64,000 bases of DNA from Deltaproteobacteria bacterium (GTDB taxonomy: Bacteria > Desulfobacterota > BSN033 > UBA1163), in NCBI GenBank assembly GCA_018333535.1, contig JAGXTA010000003.1:1-64000 (forward strand). The letters run 5' to 3'. The notes below the pieces were generated by a model. That model saw nothing but the letters and a program-made list of their open reading frames with translations. It had not been told where the DNA came from and searched no databases. Positions 18,307 to 26,044 of this stretch are shown here, piece after piece. Every line of letters starts with the position of its first letter. Positions within the stretch are counted from its first letter, which is position 1. The translations under genes and the position numbers were made by a program.

Positions 18307-18360
18307 AGGCGGGGTTTTTAACCCCGCCTCCAACATAGGCGGGACACGAATGTCCCGCCT
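18307..18360. repeat. two tandem hairpins after the xseA-to-HD operon
   Basis: Hairpin one pairs AGGCGGGGTT (18307-18316) with its complement at 18320-18329 around a TTT loop. Hairpin two pairs AGGCGGGACA (18337-18346) with 18351-18360 around CGAA. Both share the AGGCGGG foot, so they are duplicates. Neither is followed by a T-run, so they are probably REP-like hairpins that could protect the 3' end or stall transcription. Confidence 0.65.
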
Positions 18361-18398
18361 GTCGGGTGTCATTAAATTTTATCAGGAAGGAACGTTAT

Positions 18399-18428
18399 TT
18401 GTCTTTGAAGGGTTGACCGTGTTATGAT
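18399..18428 (+). promoter_or_regulatory. candidate promoter of the MoxR/GXGXG/VWA set
   Basis: TTGTCT at 18399-18404 and TATGAT at 18423-18428 are 18 bases apart. Transcription would start about 18435, which leaves only a few bases before an ATG at 18443. Confidence 0.45.
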
Positions 18429-18430
18429 TA

Positions 18431-19804
18431 ATGAAAATTAAAATGAATAACAGAAAGGTTTTAGTCGTGGAAAAGAACGGATATCAGAAACAGGTGATGG
18501 GGATCTACCAATTTATCAGCGACCATCTTTACTTCAATCGACCCGATATCGAAATCAAAGGCGAGCCCTATAATTCCGCCATCCTCTTAAGCCTGCTGAC
18601 CGGCCTGACCAAAGGAAAAGAGCTGATCATCGGAGAACCGGGATTGGGAAAGACGACTTCCGCTGAATTTATCTGTTCATTGGTCTACCAATTTCCGTTG
18701 GGTGTGATCTGGGGAAGTGAAGTTTCAGGCCATCCCGAACAGACCGAGGAAAAAATCATCGGAAGACCCGATCTTGGAAAACTGAACCGGGGGGAGGAAG
18801 ATGTGGTGTGGACCAATTTCTCCCAGGTGCCGGTCAAGATTGTGGATGAGATCAACCGCCTCCCCGAGACCAAACAGAGCATGATCCTCGACGGGGTGGA
18901 CCGGGGAAACTGGGAATACCTGAACGAGATGATCATCAACGACGAATACTGCCTCTTTGCCACCGCCAATTATCAGGACGGAGGGACAAACACGGTCATC
19001 GCACCCTTGGTCGACCGGTTCGATGTCATCGTGGAGTCGAGATATCCTGGCGCCAATCTCTCCTTTCTTATCGGGAAATCCCGTGGGAAGGACCACATCC
19101 TGAGGCATCCCAAATATGAAAAGGACCTCTATCGTATTTTGAAATCGAAGATCGCCTATCAGAAGAAGATTCCGAAACTTGAGGAGATCTGTGACGCCTT
19201 CGGAGAACATGTCCAGGAAACCCTTGGGGTAAAACCCCTTCGGAGAGAAGATCGCGACCGGATCCGAACCGAGATGGGAAGTCTCGACCTGGACCTCGAT
19301 GCCAGCGCTTTTGCACGGATGCTTTTGGCCGAACTCTCCTTCTGCGACCGATACGGCCAGAAGAGAATCGTCGAAAACTGTGAGGAGGGATGCCATTATA
19401 CCGGCTATCTCTGCCGTCAGATCAAGAATTGCGCCTCAAACCGCCTTCCGACTTCCATCAAGCTCTTCTCCCAGGGGCTGGCATGGTTGTTGGGGGATTC
19501 CGAAATCGATATCGAACATGTGAAGGCGGTCATGCCCTTTGCCCTTTCGCACCGGGTCCAGTGGAAGGACGAGATTCTCTCTCAAAAAGAGAAGGCCAAA
19601 CGGGATGATCCTTTCCAGATCTTTCTTGCCAAGGAAGCAGTGAAGACCGTTTCCCAGAGATACCGGGAGCAGAGCGATCATCTGAAGGATGCGCTTGCAC
19701 TCGGATCAAAGATCTTTCAGGGCGAATCCCTGGAGCCCCTGGAAGGAGATCATCCGATTTATACCGAAATCAAGAAAGATATCCGCCATAGAAGAAATTA
19801 TTGA
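18431..19804 (+). CDS. MoxR-type AAA+ ATPase with four-cysteine cluster
   Basis: A 457-residue AAA+ ATPase. Walker A is GEPGLGKTT (68-76), Walker B KIVDEINRL (136-144), and sensor 1 ATAN (178-181). MoxR ATPases act with VWA proteins as chaperones that insert cofactors or remodel complexes. Unusual for the family, the C-terminal half has C317, C321, C328 and C334 spaced CX3CX6CX5C (with C305 nearby), which could bind zinc or an Fe-S cluster. Two starts are possible, ATG 18431 and ATG 18443; the predicted promoter favours 18443. Its stop overlaps the next start (TGATG). The triad with the next two genes points to one complex. Confidence 0.85.
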   Translation: MKIKMNNRKVLVVEKNGYQKQVMGIYQFISDHLYFNRPDIEIKGEPYNSAILLSLLTGLTKGKELIIGEPGLGKTTSAEFICSLVYQFPLGVIWGSEVSGHPEQTEEKIIGRPDLGKLNRGEEDVVWTNFSQVPVKIVDEINRLPETKQSMILDGVDRGNWEYLNEMIINDEYCLFATANYQDGGTNTVIAPLVDRFDVIVESRYPGANLSFLIGKSRGKDHILRHPKYEKDLYRILKSKIAYQKKIPKLEEICDAFGEHVQETLGVKPLRREDRDRIRTEMGSLDLDLDASAFARMLLAELSFCDRYGQKRIVENCEEGCHYTGYLCRQIKNCASNRLPTSIKLFSQGLAWLLGDSEIDIEHVKAVMPFALSHRVQWKDEILSQKEKAKRDDPFQIFLAKEAVKTVSQRYREQSDHLKDALALGSKIFQGESLEPLEGDHPIYTEIKKDIRHRRNY

Positions 19805-20568
19805 TGAAGAACGGTTGTTCAAAGAAGAAGGCTCTCCTTTCTCCTCAGCAAGAGGTCCGAGCTCCCCTTATTAATCCATTCGAAGAATTCAGAGCCTTCC
19901 AATTCAAACATACGGAGATTCCTCTGGACCAGATCGTCCGGTCCACCGAGGCTATCATGGACCAGATTCGTCTGGGGTATGAGAAGCTTCTGGAAGAAGA
20001 AGCAAAGGAACTGGTCTGGATGGTGCAGTATAATACGATCATCAAGGCCTATGAGGTGGCGGAGAAGTATGTTAAGGAGATCGATTATTCCGCGGAAGAT
20101 ATCGAGGATTTTTGCTTTGCTCTCGAAACCCCCCAGAAGGTCCCCTATCTCATTCCAGGGCCAGCGGGAATCTACATCTCCGCATTGTGTAATTATGCGA
20201 AAGAGGAGGAGATCGTTCTAAAGCTTTCGGAGCTGAAGACAGAGATCAATCTCATCGGGTTTAGACTGCCGAGGGGGAAACGTCTGATGGTGGAGGGGGA
20301 TACGGGCGATTTCACGGGCATTGGCCTTGAAGGCGGAGAATTGCTGGTGGAGGGAAACACAAAGAACTGGACCGGAGCAGGGATGAGGGCCGGCAAGATA
20401 CTGGTTAAAAAGAATATCGGCCTCCATACTGGGGAGTGGATGATGGGTGGTGAAATCTACGTGGAAGGAAGGGTAAGGGGGCTTGGAAATATCGTTGAAG
20501 GAAAAGTCTACGAGAGAGATAAGCTTGTTTATCCAGGAAAGGCCCGTTTCCCCAACCAATATTATTAG
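19804..20568 (+). CDS. protein with GXGXG beta-helix C-terminal domain
   Basis: A 254-residue soluble protein. Residues 1-150 are mostly helical and unrecognised. Residues about 160-232 are a GXGXG repeat: GDTGDFTGIGLEGGELLVEG, then NTKNWTGAGMRAGKILVKKN and GLHTGEWMMGGEIYVEG. This right-handed beta-helix is known from the C-terminus of glutamate synthase and from formylmethanofuran dehydrogenase subunit C, where it is a structural partner rather than a catalyst. The preferred start is ATG 19804, overlapping the ATPase stop; TTG 19801 is also possible. It lies between a MoxR ATPase and a VWA protein, so a role as scaffold or substrate of that pair is inferred. Function unknown. Confidence 0.8.
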   Translation: MKNGCSKKKALLSPQQEVRAPLINPFEEFRAFQFKHTEIPLDQIVRSTEAIMDQIRLGYEKLLEEEAKELVWMVQYNTIIKAYEVAEKYVKEIDYSAEDIEDFCFALETPQKVPYLIPGPAGIYISALCNYAKEEEIVLKLSELKTEINLIGFRLPRGKRLMVEGDTGDFTGIGLEGGELLVEGNTKNWTGAGMRAGKILVKKNIGLHTGEWMMGGEIYVEGRVRGLGNIVEGKVYERDKLVYPGKARFPNQYY

Positions 20569-20575
20569 GCGATCC

Positions 20576-22213
20576 ATGGAAGAAAAAAGACTTCAAACCC
20601 TCATTGAAGAGATCTGGCCCCGGCTCAAAAGGAAACATCTCTACCCGGAGATACCCATCCCGAAGGTCGGGAAGGTCAACGATCCTCCGGATGAAGGGAT
20701 GGAAAAGAATGACCCCGCGTTTCGCGGGGTCGGATTGGAGATGAAAGATAAACAGTTGACCATCAACCCGTCATTTCTCTCCACCATGAAGGGCAAGATG
20801 TCGGAGGAGAACCTGATTGAGGCTCTTCTCGATCATGGAATTACTCATTACACCTTCTGCCCATGGGATTTTCAGACCCATCTCGCGCTCTATGCGGAAG
20901 CCAAAAAGGTGATGGGCGATAAAGAGACAGCCAAACAGGCGGCCACTCACTTTATCGATGTCATTGCCGATACCCACTGCGTTAAAAGAAGGGTTACGGA
21001 AATTCCGGAATTGCATCGAAACCTGAAAAAAGGAGCTGTCGAGGAAGTGATCGCCTCTCTTTATCAGAGAATCTGGGGAATCGATCTGGGGATTTCCTCT
21101 CCTAAAAAAGGCAACGAGGAGGTGGTTCGAAGGCTCGCGAGGATTCCTTATCTCGATCGCTCCAGGTGGACTGAAAGCATCCGGAAATTTTCCCGGTCCC
21201 TTAAACCCCTCCTCATCCTTGAGCAGAAGGAAAAGGAATCCGGGGGCGGCAAAGGAGATTCCAACCCCCTGGGGGAACATGATCTGAATCACTATTCGTA
21301 TGAAGAGATCGATCAGGGATTAAGGGATTATGCTCAGAAGACGATGGGACTTTCAGAATTCAAAGAGGTGGTCGAGGATTTTTCTGCTGAGCTGAAAGAG
21401 ATGGGGTATGGAATCGAAGGCGGAATGGGAAGGGGAAGGGGGGCTCCGATTGATGCCGATATTCTCTTTTATATGAAGCTGGCCGAAAATTATTCCATCC
21501 CCCTGAAAAAAATCCCCCTCGAAGAGGCAGGAACCCTCCACCCTCATTCCCATTCCCCGTGGGAAGTTGGGTCCCCGTTCCAGGACATCGACATCTGGAC
21601 CAGTTTTGGGAAAATCATGCCAGGGATCACGCAGATCTGGAAGAAGAAAGAGGGAAAAGGCCGGGGAAAGATCGAAGGGGCGCCGGACTGTCTCATCATC
21701 ATCGATTCGTCCGGGAGCATGATCAATCCTCGGAAAAACCTTTCCTATGCGGTTTTAGGGGCCGCCTGTGTCACCAATGCCTACCTGAGGAACCATTCAA
21801 AGGTGGCGGTCTATAATTTCAGCGATGCCCCTATGGGAGGCCGAGAGGTGCTCGATTATACCACCCACCGTGAAGAAGTCTACCGAACGCTATGCAAATA
21901 TTTCGGAGGTGGAACGGCATTGGATCTCGAAGATATCATGCCCATGATTAAGAAGAAGAAAGAGCTGGATCTCTTCATCATTACGGATATGAAGATTACC
22001 AACTTGGAGACCTTGATCGGGTTCTTCGGAAAGATCCAGAACAGGATCACCGCCGTCCATATCGGAGAAAATCCTTATGCTTCACGATTCGAAAAGGCGG
22101 TGGAGAAAAGAAAGAATATCAACATCTTCACGGTAAAAAAGAAGGAAGATATTCCCCATATTGTTTTAGGAAGCATTCGGGAATATTTTAACCCGATTCA
22201 TAAAGCCCGTTGA
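20576..22213 (+). CDS. VWA-domain protein with DUF2201-like N-terminus
   Basis: A 545-residue cytosolic protein. The C-terminal VWA domain has the MIDAS motif DSSGS at 377-381, a threonine in GGGTALDLED near 447, and the aspartate in LFIITDMKI. The N-terminal half carries LIEALLDHGITHYTFCPWDF, which resembles the metallopeptidase-like region of DUF2201 proteins but lacks a clean HExxH. The open frame extends back to 20483, but the ATG at 20576, seven bases after the upstream stop, avoids overlap. VWA partners of MoxR ATPases recruit client proteins through the MIDAS metal. It completes the triad. Confidence 0.85.
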   Translation: MEEKRLQTLIEEIWPRLKRKHLYPEIPIPKVGKVNDPPDEGMEKNDPAFRGVGLEMKDKQLTINPSFLSTMKGKMSEENLIEALLDHGITHYTFCPWDFQTHLALYAEAKKVMGDKETAKQAATHFIDVIADTHCVKRRVTEIPELHRNLKKGAVEEVIASLYQRIWGIDLGISSPKKGNEEVVRRLARIPYLDRSRWTESIRKFSRSLKPLLILEQKEKESGGGKGDSNPLGEHDLNHYSYEEIDQGLRDYAQKTMGLSEFKEVVEDFSAELKEMGYGIEGGMGRGRGAPIDADILFYMKLAENYSIPLKKIPLEEAGTLHPHSHSPWEVGSPFQDIDIWTSFGKIMPGITQIWKKKEGKGRGKIEGAPDCLIIIDSSGSMINPRKNLSYAVLGAACVTNAYLRNHSKVAVYNFSDAPMGGREVLDYTTHREEVYRTLCKYFGGGTALDLEDIMPMIKKKKELDLFIITDMKITNLETLIGFFGKIQNRITAVHIGENPYASRFEKAVEKRKNINIFTVKKKEDIPHIVLGSIREYFNPIHKAR

Positions 22214-22710
22214 AGTCATCGAGAGGTCCATAAAAAACCTTGGCTCTCATCCTTAAAATCCTGTAAGTTAGCTAAAAGTTCAGCTAATCCAATGAACTGA
22301 AGGGATTTCAAAGAGCGAAGCACATTATCGTTTTTAAATATCTAATGAGGCGACCTTCCGGAAGAATACAGATAACAAGTTGAAAATATTAACTTGCTGA
22401 TTGATTAAAAATTAGGCAAATTGTAAAAGAATTTAAGCGGCACGTCCTTTTAAAACCAAAAATTTTAAGTTATCAACAGGGTTTAAACAAAAAATGTGGG
22501 AAATAAGGCTAGCCATTTAGAATCATTTGATAAATAGAAAAGGGATCAGTTAGAGGAGGGCTTTAACTGATCCCGGCCAGTACATCAATTGGGGGTGAAA
22601 CAATGAGGTGATATGATTTGATGTACTGTTTGCATTTATTTTAACAGATAACAGAAAAATATCAAATTTTAATTGTTTTTTGGCACAGGATTTGCTGATA
22701 TAATTCAATT
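22214..22710. other. AT-rich spacer with two strong inverted repeats and a sigma-54 promoter
   Basis: No gene is supported. 22542-22552 (GGGATCAGTTA) pairs perfectly with 22564-22574, and 22578-22588 (CAGTACATCAA) pairs perfectly with 22618-22628. The two hairpins are almost adjacent and lack T-runs. They end about 50 bases before the sigma-54 site and could form the binding region of an activator or a structured RNA. Confidence 0.5.
22680..22696 (+). promoter_or_regulatory. sigma-54 (-24/-12) promoter of the DUF4124 gene
   Basis: TTGGCACAGGATTTGCT matches the consensus YTGGCACGRNNNTTGCW almost exactly, with TGGCAC and TTGC five bases apart. The predicted start of transcription, about 12 bases past the GC, leaves only four or five bases before ATG 22711. 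Confidence 0.7.
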
Positions 22711-23238
22711 ATGAAGATTTTCTTCCTTATCATTCTTTTTATTTTTATTTCAACTCCTGGATACGCCCAGGTTTATAAATGGGTGGACGATAAAGGGGTG
22801 GTCCATTTTACTGATGATGTGACCAAAATCCCTGATAAATATAGGCCTAAAACTGATAAGATTGGAATGTCCGAAGAAAAAAGCGAAACAAAAACAGGGA
22901 CAGATCCATCTCCGAAAAGAAAGGAAGACGCCTATAAAGACCAGCTGGGCAGGGGCGAGGAATACTGGAAGAACAGGGTCGAGGAATGGAAAAAGAAAAT
23001 GAGAATGGCTCAGGAAAAAATGGAAGGGGCAAGGATAACATATAATGAATTGACAGAAAAGTTTAATGATTCAAAGAGTTCGGCAGAGAGAAACCATCTC
23101 AGGAGAGAAAGAGATCAGGTCAAACAAGAGATGGATCAGTATAAAAAACAACTTGAAGAAGCCAAGACCATGCTTGAAAAGAAGATACCCGAAGAAGCAG
23201 ATATCTATAAAGCGAAGCAGGAATGGATCAAGCAGTGA
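22711..23238 (+). CDS. exported DUF4124 protein with coiled coil
   Basis: A 175-residue protein. Residues 1-19 form a signal peptide (MKIFFLIILFIFISTPGYA), followed by a DUF4124 domain (QVYKWVDDKGVVHFTDDVTKIPDKY) and a long charged coiled coil to the C-terminus. DUF4124 proteins are periplasmic or envelope-associated in proteobacteria with no settled role. There is no Shine-Dalgarno sequence; the start is fixed by the signal peptide. A strong sigma-54 promoter lies directly upstream, so expression should depend on an enhancer-binding protein. It stands between the VWA and PilZ sets. Confidence 0.85.
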   Translation: MKIFFLIILFIFISTPGYAQVYKWVDDKGVVHFTDDVTKIPDKYRPKTDKIGMSEEKSETKTGTDPSPKRKEDAYKDQLGRGEEYWKNRVEEWKKKMRMAQEKMEGARITYNELTEKFNDSKSSAERNHLRRERDQVKQEMDQYKKQLEEAKTMLEKKIPEEADIYKAKQEWIKQ

Positions 23239-23370
23239 AAAGATTTCATAGAAGCGTAAAAATGTACTTAACCAATAAAAAGTTGATAACCATTTGTTTT
23301 TTAAACTATATTCATTTCTACAACCTTTTTTTCAAAGTTATTTAAGAAGAATCATTTAAATAATTCGAAA

Positions 23371-23386
23371 TTGGTATCATTTTTGC
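23371..23386 (+). promoter_or_regulatory. distal sigma-54-type promoter upstream of first pilZ gene
   Basis: TTGGTATCATTTTTGC has TGGTAT (23372-23377) and TTGC (23383-23386) separated by five bases. The same TTGGTAT-N5-TTGC form occurs at 51635-51650. The site lies 124 bases before ATG 23510. Confidence 0.5.
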
Positions 23387-23478
23387 GAATTGATGATTTT
23401 ACCAGTTTTGACCAAATATGACCATTCACATGGTAAAAAATTAGCCAAATTAAATCCAAACCTTTAATATCAAGAGAA

Positions 23479-23493
23479 TGGCATTAAAAATGC
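23479..23493 (+). promoter_or_regulatory. proximal sigma-54-like site upstream of first pilZ gene
   Basis: TGGCAT (23479-23484), five bases, then ATGC (23490-23493), one mismatch from TTGC. The start of transcription would be about 23505, five bases before the ATG. It is weaker than the distal site. Confidence 0.4.
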
Positions 23494-23509
23494 AGTTATT
23501 AAAGTTGAT

Positions 23510-23896
23510 ATGAATAACCAAACGACAACAGAAAGAAAGATGGGCATACTTGCCGTTGAAAAGAGGCGGTATCCAAGATATACCGCCGAATTTCCCATGG
23601 ACTATGCACGGATCGATGACAAGGGGACTTATGGCGGAATGGTAGCCAATGTGAGCGAAGGAGGGTTATTGGTCTACCTACCCCAACGGATGGAGATGGG
23701 ATCTGTCTTAAAAATCGAAATCCTTTATGTCCAGGGTTTGGAATTTAACACGATCAAGGCTGTTGCCAAAATCGTTTGGTCTGACCTGACGGCAAAAGAG
23801 AGCTACGGAGAGTATCGGTATGGTCTGCAATTTCTCCATATCGAAGAGAAGGAATTCGACAGATTGATCAATCTGCTAAAGGAGATCGGTAAATGA
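23510..23896 (+). CDS. PilZ domain protein 1
   Basis: A 128-residue single-domain PilZ protein. The c-di-GMP binding elements are both present: RRYPR (an RxxxR motif, about residues 19-23) and NVSEGG (the D/NxSxxG motif, about 46-51). Such small proteins act as c-di-GMP receptors for motility, pili or exopolysaccharide. There is no clear Shine-Dalgarno before ATG 23510; an internal ATG at 23540 would still keep the whole domain. Sigma-54-like sites lie upstream. Two paralogs follow downstream on the same strand. Confidence 0.92.
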   Translation: MNNQTTTERKMGILAVEKRRYPRYTAEFPMDYARIDDKGTYGGMVANVSEGGLLVYLPQRMEMGSVLKIEILYVQGLEFNTIKAVAKIVWSDLTAKESYGEYRYGLQFLHIEEKEFDRLINLLKEIGK

Positions 23897-24116
23897 AAAG
23901 ATGATCCCTGGATCATGAACAGTCCCGACCCATCCTGCTTGCCATTCCACGTTGTTTCAAACCCCTCTCTTAAAAAATTAAAAAAACCTCTTGAACTTTT
24001 TAAAAAAATTAATAAGAATAGAGTAGGTTTATGGATAGCAGAGGTGGGGAGAACGCCTATCCTTTTTTACGAGAAATCGAACCCTAATATAACAGGACAC
24101 TAATACAAAAGGAATA

Positions 24117-26021
24117 ATGGTTCAATCTCATATGAAAGACGAAACGTATCGAGTCATCCTTCATCGAATCGGGGAAAATACCGAAGAGGAGAAGGCCCGT
24201 TTTTGCGAGGAGGTCTCAGAAAATCATGGGATCCCTCTCGACCTGATGAGAAAAATCGCTGATCGCTGTCCCATTGTCATTAAAAAAGACCTCCCATTTA
24301 AAAAGGCTGAAATGTTGGCGATTGCCTTTAAATCATCCGGGGCCTCTGTCTCAGTGGAAAGAAAACGGGATTTGCCACCTATTTCCCTCGAGCTCATCAC
24401 TGGAGGAACCTATCGTTTGGGATTGGAGTCGACCAGCCTCCGAAAGTCTCCCGGGGGAGCATGGCAGGTTTTCGGAAGGATTAAAAATATCTCTACCGAA
24501 GAACTCCGTGATGTCTGGACTCTGATTCAACTTTTTGACGAATATGAAGAGTTGGTCACCTTCGAAGAGATCCCTCTTCCCATCAATCCACTTCCTCCCA
24601 ATGAATCTTCTCCGTTAAAGGCTATTTTTGAAGGGGACCTTCCTTTGCAGAAAGTTTCCATCGCTTTTAAGAACGCAGCAGGGAATCCGCTTCCGGCTAT
24701 GGATAAGAGACAGAAGAAAGAATGGGTGGAGGTGAAAATTTCTGAGATCGGGGTAAGAAGTCGACCCCCTTCTTTGGTTGAAATATCTGAAGAGGTTCTT
24801 CACACCTTTGAGCTTCAACCCCCTCTTGTTCCCGAAGAGGGCGAAGAGAAGCCGGAAAGAGAAGGGGCTCTGATCGAAATCACACTGCCTGAAACGGAGG
24901 AAATCCCTTTAACGTCAAAAGAAAAAATAAAAAGCTCCGGAGAGGAGTTGGCTCTGGTTTTCTTTGAAAAAGACAGACAGCCATTAGAGGAGGAGAAAGA
25001 AAAAGAAGACGAGAGATTTCAAACGGTGGTCGGAGAGGATCGCTTACGGGAAGTGATTCATACTCTTAGGACCGAGGAAAGCTCTGAAGAAGAGCTTTAT
25101 CTCGATGATCTTGCCGAAGATCGAATGGAGGATTTCCGCCAGATTGAATCAAGCCTCTCCTCATTTGAAATAGAAGAACCTGTCGCAGAAGAAAAAGCGG
25201 CAACCGTTGAAATAAAAACGGAGGAGGAAACATCTCTTTATCCCTGGTTGGAAGACTTCAAAAAAGGGATTGAGGCCTATGATCAAACGAATCGGAACCC
25301 CTTCTTAATCTGGTTTGAAAATCTCCAGGAGGAAAAGCAATGGGGGGGCGTCTACCCGTCTCTCTTAACCCTATTGATTTACGCCCGCTTCAATCAAACT
25401 CCTTCCTCGGATACAGCGCTCGAAAATACTCAGAAGGTGTACCATCTGACCATCCAAGCGGACCAGTCCTACGAGGAATTCCCTCCCCTGAAAGGGGATC
25501 TCTTCTTTCCGTCAGATGTTTGGAGAGACCTATACATCAGGGCCATTCCTAAACTTCAGGAAGTGTCCCGTCGGATGATGGAGGGAAAGAATTGGGTCAC
25601 ATCCGATCTGGATCGACTCATTCGCGTCATCCCTCACATGACTGCACGGAATAGCCGTTGGGCCATTCGTGCCATCCATCACTGGATCCCAGGGATCATC
25701 CCTGATGTTTCAGATATGCCCATTGATATCACTGAAGGTCTCTACCGGGTGGCTTCCCGATTAGGCGTGATCAATCCCTTATTCGATTATTATCAGGGGA
25801 AAAATTCAACGGGTGATCTGAGACTTCAATCCTTTGCAAGAGTTGCCTTTCCTGAGGATCCGGGAAAAATTGAGGAGCCGATGAGCCGATTAGGAGCAAC
25901 AGACGAAGGAGGGCATTGTTTGCCAACCCAACCTCAATGCCAGGACTGCCCCTTCGAGAGCTTCTGCCAAAAACGTTTTATCGATTTTGACCCGGCGGAA
26001 AAAGGGATGATTCTTCAATAA
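24117..26021 (+). CDS. fusion: L7/L12-like domain, FxLYD-like domain, acidic linker, degenerate endonuclease III-like FeS domain
   Basis: A 634-residue cytosolic protein with a combination I do not know from any described family. Residues 10-82 look like a ribosomal L7/L12 C-terminal fold (YRVILHRIGEN through LPFKKAEMLAIAFKSSGASV). Residues 95-195 resemble FxLYD (GRIKNISTEELRDVWTLIQL). Residues 215-375 are a Glu-rich linker. Residues 385-634 resemble endonuclease III: C601, C608, C611 and C617 keep the exact CX6CX2CX5C [4Fe-4S] spacing, and D537 sits where the catalytic Asp lies. The helix-hairpin-helix LPGxGxKTA is replaced by IPHMTARNSRWA, so the lyase lysine is missing. AAGGA precedes ATG 24117. 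It lies among three pilZ genes. Confidence 0.75.
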   Translation: MVQSHMKDETYRVILHRIGENTEEEKARFCEEVSENHGIPLDLMRKIADRCPIVIKKDLPFKKAEMLAIAFKSSGASVSVERKRDLPPISLELITGGTYRLGLESTSLRKSPGGAWQVFGRIKNISTEELRDVWTLIQLFDEYEELVTFEEIPLPINPLPPNESSPLKAIFEGDLPLQKVSIAFKNAAGNPLPAMDKRQKKEWVEVKISEIGVRSRPPSLVEISEEVLHTFELQPPLVPEEGEEKPEREGALIEITLPETEEIPLTSKEKIKSSGEELALVFFEKDRQPLEEEKEKEDERFQTVVGEDRLREVIHTLRTEESSEEELYLDDLAEDRMEDFRQIESSLSSFEIEEPVAEEKAATVEIKTEEETSLYPWLEDFKKGIEAYDQTNRNPFLIWFENLQEEKQWGGVYPSLLTLLIYARFNQTPSSDTALENTQKVYHLTIQADQSYEEFPPLKGDLFFPSDVWRDLYIRAIPKLQEVSRRMMEGKNWVTSDLDRLIRVIPHMTARNSRWAIRAIHHWIPGIIPDVSDMPIDITEGLYRVASRLGVINPLFDYYQGKNSTGDLRLQSFARVAFPEDPGKIEEPMSRLGATDEGGHCLPTQPQCQDCPFESFCQKRFIDFDPAEKGMILQ

Positions 26022-26044
26022 GGGTAGAACATTGGAGGAACGGA

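Noticed and set aside
18307-18330. Classical intrinsic terminator after the HD-protein gene
   Set aside because: The hairpin is strong but no run of T follows it.
22440-22500. Possible replication origin (TTATCAACA next to AT-rich DNA)
   Set aside because: Only one imperfect DnaA-box-like site and no dnaA, dnaN or rep gene nearby.
23915-24103. 62-codon frame between PilZ 1 and the FeS fusion
   Set aside because: No Shine-Dalgarno, AT-rich and no recognisable features; more likely spacer.
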